Shown here in pieces: positions 49,755-62,861 of a stretch of 64,000 nt of DNA; positions within the stretch are counted from its first letter, which is position 1, and the number at the start of each line of letters is the position of its first letter. The notes beneath the pieces were generated by a model. The model was given only the letters and a program-made list of their open reading frames with translations, made no database searches and was not told where the DNA came from. The DNA lies in contig JAEQBH010002867.1 of assembly GCA_016808115.1 (NCBI GenBank), positions 123,632 to 187,631 on the forward strand, in the 5' to 3' direction. The stretch is from Tetrastigma voinierianum (taxonomy: Eukaryota > Streptophyta > Magnoliopsida > Vitales > Vitaceae). Position numbers and translations under genes: made by a program.

Positions 49755-50900
49755 TGAGACGCCCCAAAACCGGGGTGTCCGTTGACTACCCGTCAACCCG
49801 TGAAAAATCTATATGTCTCATATCGCGAGACTCATACCTGAGTAAAAATGCCTCTTGGGCTCATAAACCAATACTCATAAAAACAAATAGCACAACTATA
49901 TTCCAATTATCTCCTAATAATTCAATAGTTGATTACACTTTTATACAAACATATATTAAAATCTAAAATTCTAATACATGTTATATCCAAAAGCATCAAA
50001 GCCACAACCCGACTTTCTTCTATAACGGCTTCTATGATGGAGCACCCCCAGCGCCCCGTACTCAAAAAATATAATCCCCGACAGGTGAGCTAATGTCAAA
50101 AGAGTGGAATCACCCAATGCTACTTCCTCTACCTAAGTGCATATGCACAAGCCTTTAAAGTAAACACACACTCAAGTAAATACGCGATCCACTAACGTCT
50201 CAGACACCTGCATGTCACGAGTCTTCACACTCATCACCACACTCGCCAAGCCATGTAATGAAAATAATCATTTTCAAAACAAAACCCATTTGTTCTGAAA
50301 TATACTAACAAATATTCAGAAATATGGGACTACCCTCCGAGACGAATTGGTTGGTGAGCTTTCCGAAACAGTTATGGTCCTCATCCGATATGATCTGTTG
50401 GCTCATCTCTCAACCCAATTCTCCGGAATATCATCCTGTGAAATTCCTTTCGCAACCATGTTCGTTGTTTTTACAAAAAAAAAACCATGTCATGCACTCA
50501 CACCTAACTTCTAGGTTACCCAGTGCATATGAAAATGCATTATGCTATTTTCAAAACCATTTATACAATATGTCAATATGCGTATTTTCAATCAACTACA
50601 ATTACACACATGTAATTCAATACATCAACCATCACCCAATTTAGCTCACTGAAAGCAAATCACAATCTCATCTCCAATGGCTCACACACAAAATTATTAT
50701 ATTCCATATAATTGTGACCTCATGTTAACACATCACATTAAACCTATTAATTTCTTTGATTAACCAACTCCCCAAATTAGCTCACTTGAGCAATTTACAA
50801 TATCATCTCCAATGGCTTACAACACAATTTTATTCCATATAATTGTATCATTGTGTTAACACATTAAAATCAATTGTGTCATTGTGTTAACACATTAAAA
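49755..50900 (-). repeat. Reverse family I LTR, truncated (subfamily Ia)
   Basis: Begins TGAGACGCCCCAAAACC, the complement of the LTR end, and runs as a reversed Ia LTR. The part around AATTTAGCTCACT ... CTCCAATGGCT appears twice (about 50636 and 50774). A further 37-bp piece ending GTGTTAACACATTAAAA repeats at about 50842-50900. The 5' half of the LTR is missing. Confidence 0.82.
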
Positions 50901-50902
50901 GA

Positions 50903-51045
50903 AATGAGCGTGAGAGCGAATAAGCGCTAGGCCAAACATAGGGATGGGAGGAAACAAGGTTTGAAACTTTTTGAGAGTAGATTACTACAACATTATAATT
51001 TCAAGTGAATAGTTATAAAAATAAAAATAAAAATAAAAAGGGAGT
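50903..51045 (+). mobile_element. SINE-like repeat with A-rich tail
   Basis: GAGCGTGAGAGCG and CATAGGGATGGGAGG are followed by a B-box-like CAAGGTTTGAAACT at about 50956, then a tail of repeated ATAAAA units near 51015-51040. The middle wording recurs, reversed, at 62880. The assignment to a tRNA-derived SINE is tentative. Confidence 0.4.
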
Positions 51046-51479
51046 CAAGGAGCATTTTAATTTAATGGTATAGGATTATGATTTAAATATATTTTCCATC
51101 TCGTTGGATTCCATTTAGAAACAAAGAAAAATTTGAGTGAGGGCCCCAGCCTTACCTGAAAGCACCCCTATGATAATTAAATTACATATACAACATCATC
51201 ATGTACTATACCACTCAATCATCAAGGTTTGAACAGAAAGAAGTTAATTTTCCAAATATATGATGCAATGATAATGACTCTATAATCATTTAACTACCAA
51301 AACAATTACATGTTTTTTCAAACAAGGTTGATTTAACATTTATCTATTTGTGTTAATATTCCTTCTATCAATGATCAAAATCATATATATAATGAAAAGC
51401 GTTATGAAAAGTGATAAGACGAACTTCTTCTTCATGCCAGTATTCTCATTTTTAACTAATTCTTTTAACTAAATTATAT

Positions 51480-51553
51480 CAAAACTGACATATCAGATCA
51501 ATTATGGCTCAACTGTAGAATCACTGTCCCAAATCCTCCTCCAATCTAGAGAA
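51480..51553 (-). pseudogene. LRR exon scrap
   Basis: The minus strand reads TTTTGTTCTCTAGATTGGAG after an acceptor-like end, resembling the starts of the four LRR exons at 55-63 kb (V-x-F-S-x-NLE). The flanking upstream text, which holds TACATCATTATCAC, also resembles the introns before those exons. Homology fades after about 70 bp. Possibly a downstream exon of the NLR pseudogene at 52.2-54.6 kb. Confidence 0.35.
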
Positions 51554-52204
51554 CAAAACCATAATATGAATACATCATTATCACTTCAATTTGAATGTAT
51601 GATAAATATATATTCCCCAAATATAATTCATCAACTTGATTATTCTACAGTTTAATTATATTTAAAAAAAAAAATGAAGCAATTAGGGAGATTTTCATTC
51701 CCTAAATTATTTTTATTCATAATAATAAATTATTTTCAATCACTTGTACTTTTCTTTTCCTGGCGATTACTAAATTCTATGATTTCATTTTTTTTGAGTT
51801 TCCTTTTTCTAGTAAAATATTTCAATAATTTCAGTTTTAAATTTATTTCGTGTTTATTCTTGTTAACAGTAAGTACTTGTAATTTTTTCCATTATTTTAT
51901 ATCACATACACATTTAATACTTCAAAACTAATTTATAACCTTATTCTTTTTCAACCTCTTTAAATTGTCTTTAGTATTCAATATTTTTATATTAATAAAT
52001 TAATATTTCAAATTATTTTGAGAAACGCTATTCAAAACCAATACTAGATTAAGCTAAGAATTTTATTTATTATTCACTATTTGACATCATTTAAGATTAA
52101 AGTTTCAAATAGTTTAAGAAATGTATTATTAATGATCAATAATCTATGTGCATATTAAAAAATCAAGAAATATATATGTAAAAGGAGAGAGAGAAAGTAA
52201 AAAG

Positions 52205-54650
52205 CTTCAATGTACCTTTTGATTGAAAAATGGAACTTGTGGCCGCTTTTCATTTGTAGATATAGGGCTGAAACTGATGAGCTGTGGTAGATTTATGAGT
52301 TTTAAGGTTCGCAAGTTTGGAAATAGTTCCAAGTTGGTCCCACCATCTTTATCTTCTAACTCCCTTCCATATGCGATTACTTGTTGTATGGCTTCACAAT
52401 TCTTAATTTTCATACCCTCAAGTAGGAAAGGCTCTAGCCGTGAAAGCCAAAGAGATATCTAATTTCAACATGAAGACACTTCTAGAGTTTTTAAGTTACC
52501 AAAAGGCCCTATCGGAATTGGGCCATGCCATACTTCTTCCAAATTCTTCATATTCCAAAGGAACAATGACTCCAATAGAGGAAAAGCACCTTGTTCCATA
52601 AATTGTTGATCCGTTGAATCAATGATATACTGAATATCGAAACTCTTTATAACATCAAGATGCTTCGCCCGCAAAACTCGCCCTATTTGATGGGCTACAA
52701 GAAATTTAGTACCACTTAATTTCGAGAACTCTAGCTCTTCACTCTCTCCAATGTACCTGATAATTCCATCTCCAAAATTTAAGCCTCTATTAACTTTGTC
52801 GAGCTTCAATGCTTTGTTGGTTCTGAACCCCCGAGAATTACCTATAAGTATCACATATCTTGTCAAGTTGTCAAATAGAATATCTTTTGGTAGCAACTTG
52901 GCATCTGGTATTGTTATGGGATAAAGCTGTCAACAAGACAAATGATTTAGGTCGATAAACAAGCATTAGTACGCTAAGGATCACCTTCAACCACCGCCTA
53001 TCATCGAGTTGGGAGTAACCCTGTCAAGGTCCAAACATTCTAATCTGCATAAGCTTGATAAGATCATTCGTGGAATTACTTTTAAGCTTCTCGCAATTGT
53101 TCAAATTCAACAAATTTTAGATTGACAATTGCACCATTTCATCAGTAATCCTTGATTCTAGAACTAGTTGCCAAGAACTTGTAGTTTCAAGTAGGCTTTC
53201 CAATCCCAAACATGTCCTTCAACTCGTGAGCACCCATCTGTGACAATGTCCTAAGATTTGCAAGGGAATCGAGTGATGAAGGTAACAAAGTCCATTCCTT
53301 GACAAATCTAAAACTTGGAGTTTTTCATCCCTTGAAAAATTCTGTTTCTAAGATATTCAAGGAATACTCTTTATGCAATAGAAAAAATGAGTTCCTGATG
53401 ATACCAACGCTGAGGAAGTCAAGCCATCCAACGCTTGCAATGTAAAGAGATGAAAGTGCAGCTTTGGATTCATTGGGTCTCCTCGACTCATTCTTCCAAT
53501 CCAACAACTTGTCTGACTACAAATGGATGAGGATCCTTGGATGCAATTTCTCTTACTACATCATAAACAACATCATGCATCCTCACAAACTTGTTATAAT
53601 CCATGAAGAGCAAACTTGAACATCTTTGTTCATTAAAATTGCTTCTATCTTGAGGACGATGATCCTCAAGTAACCAGCTTGAGGCTTTGAGGATTTCCAC
53701 CAATGCAAGCAATCTATTTCTCGCTTGCTCCAAGGAGTCGACATGATCAAACAAATCTAGACCCATAGCATATTGTAGCAAGTGATCCATTGAAATATCA
53801 CCATCATAGCTCAATGAACCACAAAGTAATAAATAAATCGATCAAGGTCATCTTGTGCTTCAATGGTATAGCACTACCTGCATATGAGTTAACTGTCTTA
53901 CTTGTTGGGGTAATAATCCGAAATGTTCCAGCAAGGCATTCTCCCATACAACCATTGTCTCATCTTTCAGTGCCTTGGCAATTGTTACAATCGCAAGTGG
54001 TAGACCCTCGCATTTTTCGACCACTTGAGTGGCTACGGATCTCAACTTTTTGTTCTCCTCCATGGAATCACAAACACTTGTTGTCTTGTTGAATAAAGTC
54101 CAAGCTTCTTTTGGTGGTAGAGTCTCCACTGGAAAACATATTTGTGCGCCCATGCCTTTGTATAATAGCTCTCATCTCTGGCAAGTGAACACTATTTTGC
54201 ATTCTTTCAGCATCATTGTTCTTACAAGAAGGAATCTTATCTCTGGCCCAAATCAATCTCTCCAAATGTCATCTAAGATTATAAGGATCTTCGCTCTTCG
54301 CCGCTTCATTTCAATCGCTTCTTGCTCTAAATTGGTACTACCCCAAATCTCAAATCTAACATTTTGCAATTTGGCTTTTGAATATCTTGTACTTGAAGAA
54401 TACTTGAATGTCGAGTGGGGATAAATCAAAGTAAACTTGGCGCGGTGAACAAATGGTGCTGTATTAGCTAGTTGAGCAACTTGTTTCACAAGTGTGGTTT
54501 TGCCCCACGCCCCCACCCCACCCACTTCCAATGGAGAGACATTTTGCCTCTCAAGGCATCCATAATTTTGTTGAAACTGGAAGCCTCTCGATTCAAAAGT
54601 TTTATAATTATATACTCCACTGGCAATGAAAGTCGAGTAAAGACACAATA
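52205..54650 (-). pseudogene. CC-NB-LRR disease-resistance pseudogene lacking its N-terminus
   Basis: NLR proteins are intracellular immune receptors. Reading down the minus strand: FESRGF near 54595; P-loop GVGAWGKTTLVKQVA near 54510 (fits GxxxxGKT); kinase-2 ILIILDDIWRD at 54255; a stop and frameshift where RNBS-B should lie; LPPKEAWTLFNKT near 54110; GLPLAIVTIAKAL near 53990; MDHLLQYAMGLDLF near 53790; MHD motif VRMHDVV near 53570. Then comes an LRR part broken at 53485-52900, a cleaner stretch from LPKDILFDNLTRYVI (52895) to VWHGPIPIGPFGNLKTL (52480), and a last piece, FPNLRTLKLINLPQLISFSP, before an AAG|GTACAT donor near 52216. The coiled-coil domain is absent upstream. The At4g27190/At4g27220-type call is from memory of the family. 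Confidence 0.88.
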
Positions 54651-54990
54651 TTAATTATAATAAATATTAGTTGAAAAGTTGTGGATTGGGATAAACATAT
54701 TTGATGACAATTTTTTATTTTATAAAATCAAATACTTCATTTAAGGAAAAAATTATTATAAAGTTAAATGTTATATAATAAAATAAATTATCAATAATTA
54801 ATTAATGTATTGATATTATTTGTAAGGAGTACTTTATATAGCACTGCATATAAGAAGGTTGAATTAAACATGCTAGAGGGTAATAACTTTAAATACATAA
54901 TATTATTAAGTCATTTTTTCCCAAAATTTCTTACTATCGGAAAAGGTTGGAGATGTACCTAAAATAAGACAAAAAATAAAATTTGGAACA

Positions 54991-54994
<4 letters not shown>

Positions 54995-55055
<61 letters not shown>
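54995..55055. repeat. (TA)n microsatellite
   Basis: An uninterrupted TA run of about 30 units between the two NLR loci. Confidence 0.93.
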
Positions 55056-55058
<3 letters not shown>

Positions 55059-55254
55059 TTTCGTTTCCAGATTGAATAAAAAGTTATTTTCATTCTAAAT
55101 AATTTCCCTAAAATCAAACAACTATAGATAATTAATATCTTTCAATAAATATAATTTCAATTTGAAAAACATTTAAAAAAAGAATGAAGAATTGAAAATT
55201 AATTATTATTTTTGACAACTAATCACTTTATTATACTCGTAGTAAATTGTCCTC

Positions 55255-55345
55255 ATTAAAGGCCAACTCGAGACTCCTCTTCTTAGATGTCTTGGCTTTT
55301 TAAACTTTGAATGTTCTACTAATTGAGCTAAGCATATGGATACGA
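55255..55345 (-). mobile_element. tRNA-derived SINE remnant
   Basis: On the minus strand an A-box-like TGCTTAGCTCAATTAGTAGA (about 55336-55316) is followed about 50 bp later by a B-box-like GAGTCTCGAGTTGGCC. The spacing and order fit an RNA polymerase III promoter of tRNA origin. Confidence 0.5.
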
Positions 55346-55607
55346 AATTACAAACCTACATAATCGATACAAAGAAAAAGTTTATATTTCTTTTGAAAAA
55401 TATTTCTGGTTTATTTTGATGTTTACAAAAAAATATATTTTTGAAAATAATTATAAAAAGAAATGGTGTCCAAATATCTAGATATGGATTTTAATGCTTT
55501 AAAATATTAAAAAAGGATAATAAATGTAATTTAATCATTATTTTAAAAGAACGGTAAGAAAATAGTATAGAGAAAATTTTAAAAATAAAAAAGGAAAAAA
55601 AACTAAC

Positions 55608-55898
55608 CATTTCAGTAGACATCTCCACACCATAAGGAGGAGTATAAACATCTCTCCTATTCTCCATCCCACAATCGGTGATGTCCAGCTCTTTGAGATT
55701 GTGAAAATTCTTGAACGTGGAAGGTGACAAAAGACATCTCTTACGGGCATTCTCATCATCATTGCTCAGAATATTGCTTAACTTAGGTAGCTTCTTCAAT
55801 TCTAGTTTTCTTAATTTTGGCTCGGTTCCAAAATCTATTTTCTTAAACTTGGAAAATCCTTCTAAAACCAGCACCTCCAAATTAGGAGAGAATGAAAC
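55608..55898 (-). CDS. LRR exon d (open)
   Basis: 97 codons open from acceptor to donor: VSFSPNLEVLVLEGF at the start, LRKLELKKLPKLSNIL in the middle, FHNLKELDITDCG toward the end. L-x-x-L-x-L spacing shows leucine-rich repeats. The length of 291 bp is a multiple of three, so the exon is phase-neutral. Confidence 0.72.
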
Positions 55899-56671
55899 CT
55901 ACATTCGAAAAACAATAACTAATTGTAAATTAAAGTTGTAATAAACATTAAAATACGTAGTCATATATTTCAAGAATCCCTAACTACTTAATACAAAAAT
56001 ATAACAATTTCCCTTTAAATTTGTTTTTCATTGCTATATTTATAACTTTTTTTATTTAAATTACAATTAAACTTAATGCTTCCTTTTTTTTAATATTAGT
56101 GTTAATATTTTTACAATTAAAAATTGAATTGTAACTTTATTCTTGTTTTCAACACCGTTATATTTTATTTATGATCCACGAGTGTTTTTAAAAACTAAAT
56201 TATAAAATTATTAACTATGGTGATTGTTTTAAAATTGAAATTAATTAGTCTCCTTATATGAAATAAAATATGTTTTACTCTTTTTTATATTTTCAAAAGT
56301 AAAATGTTATTATATTAATCATATAACATCTTACATGATTTTTCAAATGTTATTTAATTCTAAATATAACATTATTATTTGAATTAAATTTAAACTAATT
56401 TTCTTTTCCAATTCATTGCAAATATTTCAATTAGCACCTAATATTTTTCTTTCTAAAACTATAATAATAACTACTACTTTTTTTACTCCTTTTAAAGATA
56501 TTAATTATATTAATACATTTATCCTTTTAACATTAATTTTTCACTTTAAAATTTTACTTTTTCAACTTATTTGTAATTTACGTATTATTCATAATTGTTT
56601 CTTGTTTATTATTTAAATTTTAATTTAATAAAATTATTATTAAAGATTAATGTCCCCTTTCATACTTTTTT

Positions 56672-56674
<3 letters not shown>

Positions 56675-56750
<76 letters not shown>
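56675..56750. repeat. (TA)n microsatellite
   Basis: A TA run of about 37 units inside the intron between exons c and d of the second NLR locus. Confidence 0.93.
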
Positions 56751-56753
<3 letters not shown>

Positions 56754-56816
56754 AAATATCTCTAAATATTTCATGTGGCATAAGGAAAATAAAAATAATA
56801 TGGGAGAAAATCTAAC

Positions 56817-57212
56817 CTTTCTCATCTAAGAGCTTCCCGCATTTAATGACATGTAGCCTTTAATGTGCTTCAAAAACATGTTGCCCTTCTTGTCTCGTGA
56901 GAAGGTAAGCCTCCCAATTTAGTGAAGCTCCTCTAACTTTAGAATTTCTATTTTGGGAGGATTTCATCATCTCTGGCTAAGTCCTTGATGATCGTAAACA
57001 CATATTTTAGATCTCACAATTATACACAACTAACTCTTTTCTAAATTTGGAAGTTGTGTATCAAAATGAGATGGGATAAGACTTATTAGTCGGGACAAGG
57101 CTATTACACTTAATATTCGTAATTTGTTGGAGAATTTGTGTTGGGGATGCCATATCTTCTTCAACATGGAAAGATAATTGAGTTTTAACTCCTCCAGGTT
57201 CGGGAATGAAAC
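56817..57212 (-). pseudogene. LRR exon c (broken)
   Basis: Opens VSFPNLEELKLNYLSMLKKI then WHPQ, followed by KLRILSVIALSRLISLIPSH and a stop after LPNLEKS. Later text in other frames still shows a donor-proximal end. Splice-like ends match the sibling exons. Confidence 0.72.
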
Positions 57213-57833
57213 CTACAATAGAGACACATCATAATACATAACATCATTCATTATAAATTTATGATAAATATAAAAATATTTCTCAACTATAATTCATTAA
57301 CTCTCGAATATTCACATCTTCATTCTTATCATACGTAGAGAACACGAGGTCATAAAAACTTCTACAAATCAAATTAAAAGGAATCATATTTGCCTAGGTC
57401 GTTTTGGTTGGCAAAGACAAAACAATCATTCATTTATTTCATATATCATAACTATTTTTCTTCACATACGACCATTTATCATTCTTATATTAACTATAAA
57501 CATATTTTTAACAATTACTTTAAATCTATTTTTAATTTTAAAAAAATAGTTTTGTGGAGTGATTTTTAATTTAGTTCATTACTTTCTTCAAAATATTATT
57601 TCAATTTCTTTATGAATATTTGAAACATAAGAACTTTAAAGTCTCTTATTCAACTTGGGTTTTAATCAAAATGTTATAGTGTATCTCCTTTCCTCCATAT
57701 TAAATTAAAATAATATTACTTTAATTAAAATATTTCTTTGATCATATTTATCTTTATATATTTTTTTACACCTATATAATATATTATTTACTATGTTACC
57801 AATTATTAAATAGTTTACCTGAATTTATCCACA

Positions 57834-57950
57834 TGTCTAGCTCAGTTGGTTAAAAATGTTTAAGGACGGAACATCAGAGGGAGGGGTCTAAATTCTAATA
57901 GCACAGCTACTAAGCATTTATACCTTTCAAAAGTGATTAGCTTTCAAAAA
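57834..57950 (+). mobile_element. tRNA-derived SINE
   Basis: The A-box-like TCTAGCTCAGTTGGTTAAAA at about 57837 is close to a tRNA D-arm. A B-box-like GGGGTCTAAATTCTAAT lies about 35-40 bp later. The insertion is in an NLR intron; the 3' end was not located. Confidence 0.6.
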
Positions 57951-58891
57951 AAAATTATTTATCTGATTTTTTATACTTGTCAGTATTTTCATTAATTCAA
58001 TCATTCATATATTTATACATTGCTTATTATGTTAATATTTTTAAAGTTTTATCTCAAATTTCCATATTTTTTATTTAGTTTTATTAATACTTTCATAAAT
58101 ATGTATATTTTCATCAATATTTTAATAAAATAGAATCATCAAAAAAATTTCTTTATAGCATAGGAATACTATTTAATTTAATTGATAAATAAATAAATAA
58201 AGCACTATTAAAATGAATAAGATAGTGTATTTTGTTTAAAAAAGATAGTATTTATTGATGTCAAAAAAGATAATGTATTTCTTATTACTTACAGCCTATA
58301 ATAAAATAATAGAAAAACAAAAGCATATAAATAAATGAAAAATGACCATTGGTTTTATCTCTCTGAATTTACACAAAAAAATTATCCAACTCAATTCTCA
58401 TTTGATTATTTTTTCTTGTGAATCATTTTTGAATTTTTTTATAGAACTTATAAAATTATTAATATTTTAAGGTTGTTTATTCAACCGAAACATTAAATAT
58501 CCACAAATAAAATAATATAGTAAATCCTCTTCTATCTATTTATTATCTCCTTTATAACACATGTATAAAATGGAATTTAGAATTGAAATGTTGGAGGCAA
58601 CCTAATGTTTCACTATCATGCAAACTTCATTTAAAATCTTCTACTTCATTTTTTTTTTTTGGTGAAAAATAAAATATCACTTAATAAAGAAATATTTTAT
58701 AAAATAAAATTAAATATAAATAAATAATTTGAATCTGCAATTAATTACCTAAAGATATTATTCTCAGAATCCTATATATAAATAAATTCTTATAAAAATA
58801 TTGAGTAAATATAAGAGATGATGTAAATTAATTAAAATATATATAAAATTTTAAATCATTTTATTTTTGGGTTATTCTTACTATATGATAA

Positions 58892-60947
58892 TGAAGACCC
58901 TAAAAATTCCAATTCTCTGAAAATGGCAAAACTGTGAATTTCAAGTTAAAAATCCGGAATTTATCTCTATAGATCTCGGATGATCTAAACGGATTTCACC
59001 GTTGGAACTGGGTCTCACAAATCTAGCTAGTAAGTCGACCACGACCTCGACAACGAAATTTATACGCTTCGAGGCATCGCGGTTCGGTGCCGTAAAACGA
59101 CCTCACGCAACGAAAGCCACATATAACCCAGTGACTACGGCCATGTTGTATGAGTAGAGAAATGATGAAAATGGATCAACAGATAGTGCCAATGTCAAAC
59201 CTGGAGCGCGAAAGACAAAACAAATACTGAATTTGTTCAATGATAATAAGCATTTAAAGTTGTATTAGTGTCATCTCTTCAACAAAAGAAACTAGATAAC
59301 GGAAAAATAAAAGAAAGTCTTCTACAAGAAACTTTGATTTCAAGTTCTGTTGAGAAAGAGTCTCTCCTTCCTCTCTAGAAATACGCCGCAATCCACCCGC
59401 CTGCAAATTCTGACAAGAAGGCAAGTTGCTCTACGCGGAGAGGGCTTCGTGGCACACGTATTTAAGGAGTTTAGACAAACCAATTGAGGTAGGGGTTTCT
59501 CTACTGGGTTTTACACTCTATTTGGGCGTTTTCAAATGTTTCGTTGGTTCGAGGTCTTTGAACGGTATTTGATCAGCCCCAAAACTCGGGACCGGATTGC
59601 TTGCAATGAAGCCTAAATCGCAGTGTACCGTGGACTCCAGTTACCTACTAGTTTGGCTGTTGGATTGTGCATTGGCGCTATCGCATGCTTCGATGCGTAA
59701 GGAGCTTAATCGCCGTGAAATTCGGTTCAGCGAATCGCTAATTTAGAAGCGTGGAGCGAACAGCACCGAGGGTTTTACCGTTTCCCGAAAAACGGTTCGC
59801 TAAAATAAATTTTTATGTGAAAGTGTGTTTGACTGAGTAATTCAAGTTGAATTGCCATGTGTTTGATAATTAACTAAGTGAGCGAATTTTGATGTGATGA
59901 AATATGAAATTACATGACATGTTGTAATTTAAATTATGTGAATATATGGTGGTATATATTTGTACGTTATATGAGTTATTGAAATGGCATCAGCACTACC
60001 TATATGCACCTGTTAATCTCTGCAGTAGACAGAAAGTAGCTTACTTATGTAGCTTCAAGAGAATCGCTTCGAGCAGCACTAGTAAATGTAAATATCTCGT
60101 GAGGGGCTACAAAATAATAATGACCCGAGGTAGTCCATACTAAAATATCAATCAGCTTCTGAGATCGCCCAATTGATAATATCGGAGGGTAGTCCATAGA
60201 GGCCATCAATCGTCTGAGACTGTACCCTTAACTGATATATCTCGGAGGGTAGTTCACTAAATATAACACTTGAGACATTTCAATACTTGACTGAGGGTAG
60301 ACTTTACAACATAAACAAATAACTTTGTTTGAAAACTAATTTTCCTACATGTATTTTAGGCTAAGTGGCTTAGGCAGTGAGCCAAGGAGGACTTGGGATA
60401 TGAGTTGGGAGCAGTTAGACATTCCTGCAAGGTGAATTCGCATTTGCTTGAATGTGTGTTTATTTTGGAACATTGCACTGCATTAGGTGGGAGAGAGCCC
60501 ACTAGTATGATTCCACTATCAGCATTAGTTCTACCTGTCGAGGGTAATATATTTTCAGTACAGGTTTTGATTGAGGAGATGGGTACGTCCATAGAGGCTG
60601 AGTTTAGAAGAAAAGCCGGATTGTGGCTTTGATGATTTTATACATGTATTAGAATTCTCTAATTTTAATATATGTGTTGTATAAGAGTAAACATTTGAAC
60701 TCTTAGAACTATTGGATATAGTTGGATTCATAGTTGGTATGTTTTTATGGGTATTGTTTATAACAAGGTCGCTTTTACTCATGTTGTAATTATATTGAAC
60801 TCGTTTGGGACAGTTTCATGCAAAAAGTATACTGGTAGAGCTCAGACAAAGAAGACTCACTTCCGATTTTCTCAAGTGGCGTTTAACCGGGACATCCACT
60901 TGTATTCCGCTGGTTGATCTGCACTCAAATGGACCTCGTTTAAACAC
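58892..60947 (+). mobile_element. Solo family I LTR (subfamily Ib) in an NLR intron
   Basis: A single forward LTR of about 2.06 kb starting TGAAGACCCTAAAAATTCC, with GATAA on both sides (58887-58891 and 60948-60952). It contains the hairpin and donor-like region near 59465-59495 and the palindromic array at 60122-60310. It is antisense to the host gene. Confidence 0.88.
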
Positions 60948-61214
60948 GATAATGTAGAAAAATAATTGGACAGATATTTTTATTATTACTTATTGTTTTT
61001 AAATTTAAAATTTTGTTTAATTTAGATTCATTCTTTTAAAATTCATTTATTAACCATTGTATCATGTAAAATTAAAATCAAAATTAATTTAGTATATTTA
61101 TTTTTATATTTTACAAATATAAATATTTAAATAATATTTCAAATTTTTATGGAATGTTTTGTTAGTATTTTCCAAAATAGTAAGGAGAAAATTTTAAAAA
61201 AATTGAAAACTAAC

Positions 61215-61686
61215 CTTTTCTACCAAAGAGCACTTCATGTTTTTCAGTATGAATATTAACATTTCCTCCATCTTCCACTTCCTCCCCACAACGAGAGATA
61301 GATAAACATTTGAGGTTCTGAAAAGTCATAGGCATGGAAGGAGAGAAAAGGCCTCTTGTGTCGTCATTCTCTTCATTGTTGCATATAATAATACCCTTCA
61401 GCTTCTTTAGGCGTATTAACTTCAAGATTTCTAACTTTGGGAGGATCTCACCCAGGCGTATCACATCCTCAAGATCAAATACATGTTTAGATTATCACAA
61501 TTCAACTCACATTTATCTCTTTCAAATTCTGAAGCTTGGATCAAATGACATGGGATGATATTGAGTAGGTTTCTACAACTTCCCACACTTAGATTCAGAA
61601 ACGGAGAATGACCGTGGAAGCTTGATGCTATATCTCCTTCAATTCTCAAGGTTGAAGAGTTCCAACTTCCAAATTAAAGAATAAAC
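61215..61686 (-). pseudogene. LRR exon b (frameshifted start, open end)
   Basis: The first half is scrambled, though the DNA still follows the NLE / CRNLLNIIPCHLIQ wording. The second half is open: LPKLEILKLIRLKKLKG, then FSPSMPMTFQNLKCLSISRC and HTEKHEVLFGRK before the donor. Confidence 0.75.
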
Positions 61687-62861
61687 CTATAATATCATTA
61701 CATCACTGACAGTGTTGTAATAAATATAAACATATTCATTTCCTAGAATGTAATTCACTAATTTCCAAACTATTGATATTAGTTATATTTTAAAATGTCT
61801 AAACTTAACTAAAATAGAATCATGTAAAAGTCTTAAAAAATTATCCAAAAAATAATAAGTTATTAATAGAGAATTTATTCACTTCTCTGAAAGAATGAGC
61901 TATTTAAATAACAAAATTTTTATTTCTATTTTCCTTTTTATATTCATTTTACATTTAAAAATTACTAAATCCAATTTCATTTGATTAATTTTTTTTCTTG
62001 TTAATTTTTTTTTTTTTTTTTATCTTTTTGTATTTTTATAAAACATATAAAATATTACACATTTTAAGGATTTTTATTCAACCTATACTCTTTTTTCAAT
62101 ATTCACAAAAAATAAAATAATAAATTTTATTTTTTCTTTATCTTATCAACTTTTGTAACACATGTATATAGTGGAATTTAAAATTATTGAATGTGGAGAT
62201 AATCTAGTTTTTCAATTAAAACCGAAAGAAGATAGAGATAGGTAGGGCAAAGCAAAGAAATGATGAAGAGAAAAAAAAGGATAGAGGATGATGAGTGGTA
62301 AAATTTGGGAGAAATTGACTAGGATGAAGGTAGGTGGATTCTAATTTGCTTTGGTCTTCATTTATTGACATTTTTAGAAAATAAAAATAAAAAGAAAGTA
62401 CATTCTTTTTTTGCCTCAAAAGAAAGAGAGAGGCTAAAATTGTTGACAAAAGCTTTTAAAATCGATATTTAAATATTTGAAAAGATGTGATTAATTTTAT
62501 TTGATAACTATAAAAAATTAAAATTTATTTTATCTAAATGTAAATTATAAAAGGTGTAAACCGTAAAGGACTTATCATTCAAACATATATTTATCATCTT
62601 CATCATATTTTTTATTTTGTAGAAAGTAAAACAACACCTAACACCAAAATATTTCCTATAAAATCAAAATAAATATAAATAAAACAATTTAATCATAACT
62701 AATTGACCTAAATATATTATTTGTAAAATAATTGATACAAAAAATTTACGTAAAAAATAATGAATTAAACATACTGTGGAATGATGGAATTAATAAACAT
62801 CTATTCACTTGCATTGATCATAGTATTTTGTTCTTTTACAAATTTGTTCCTACTTAATCGA

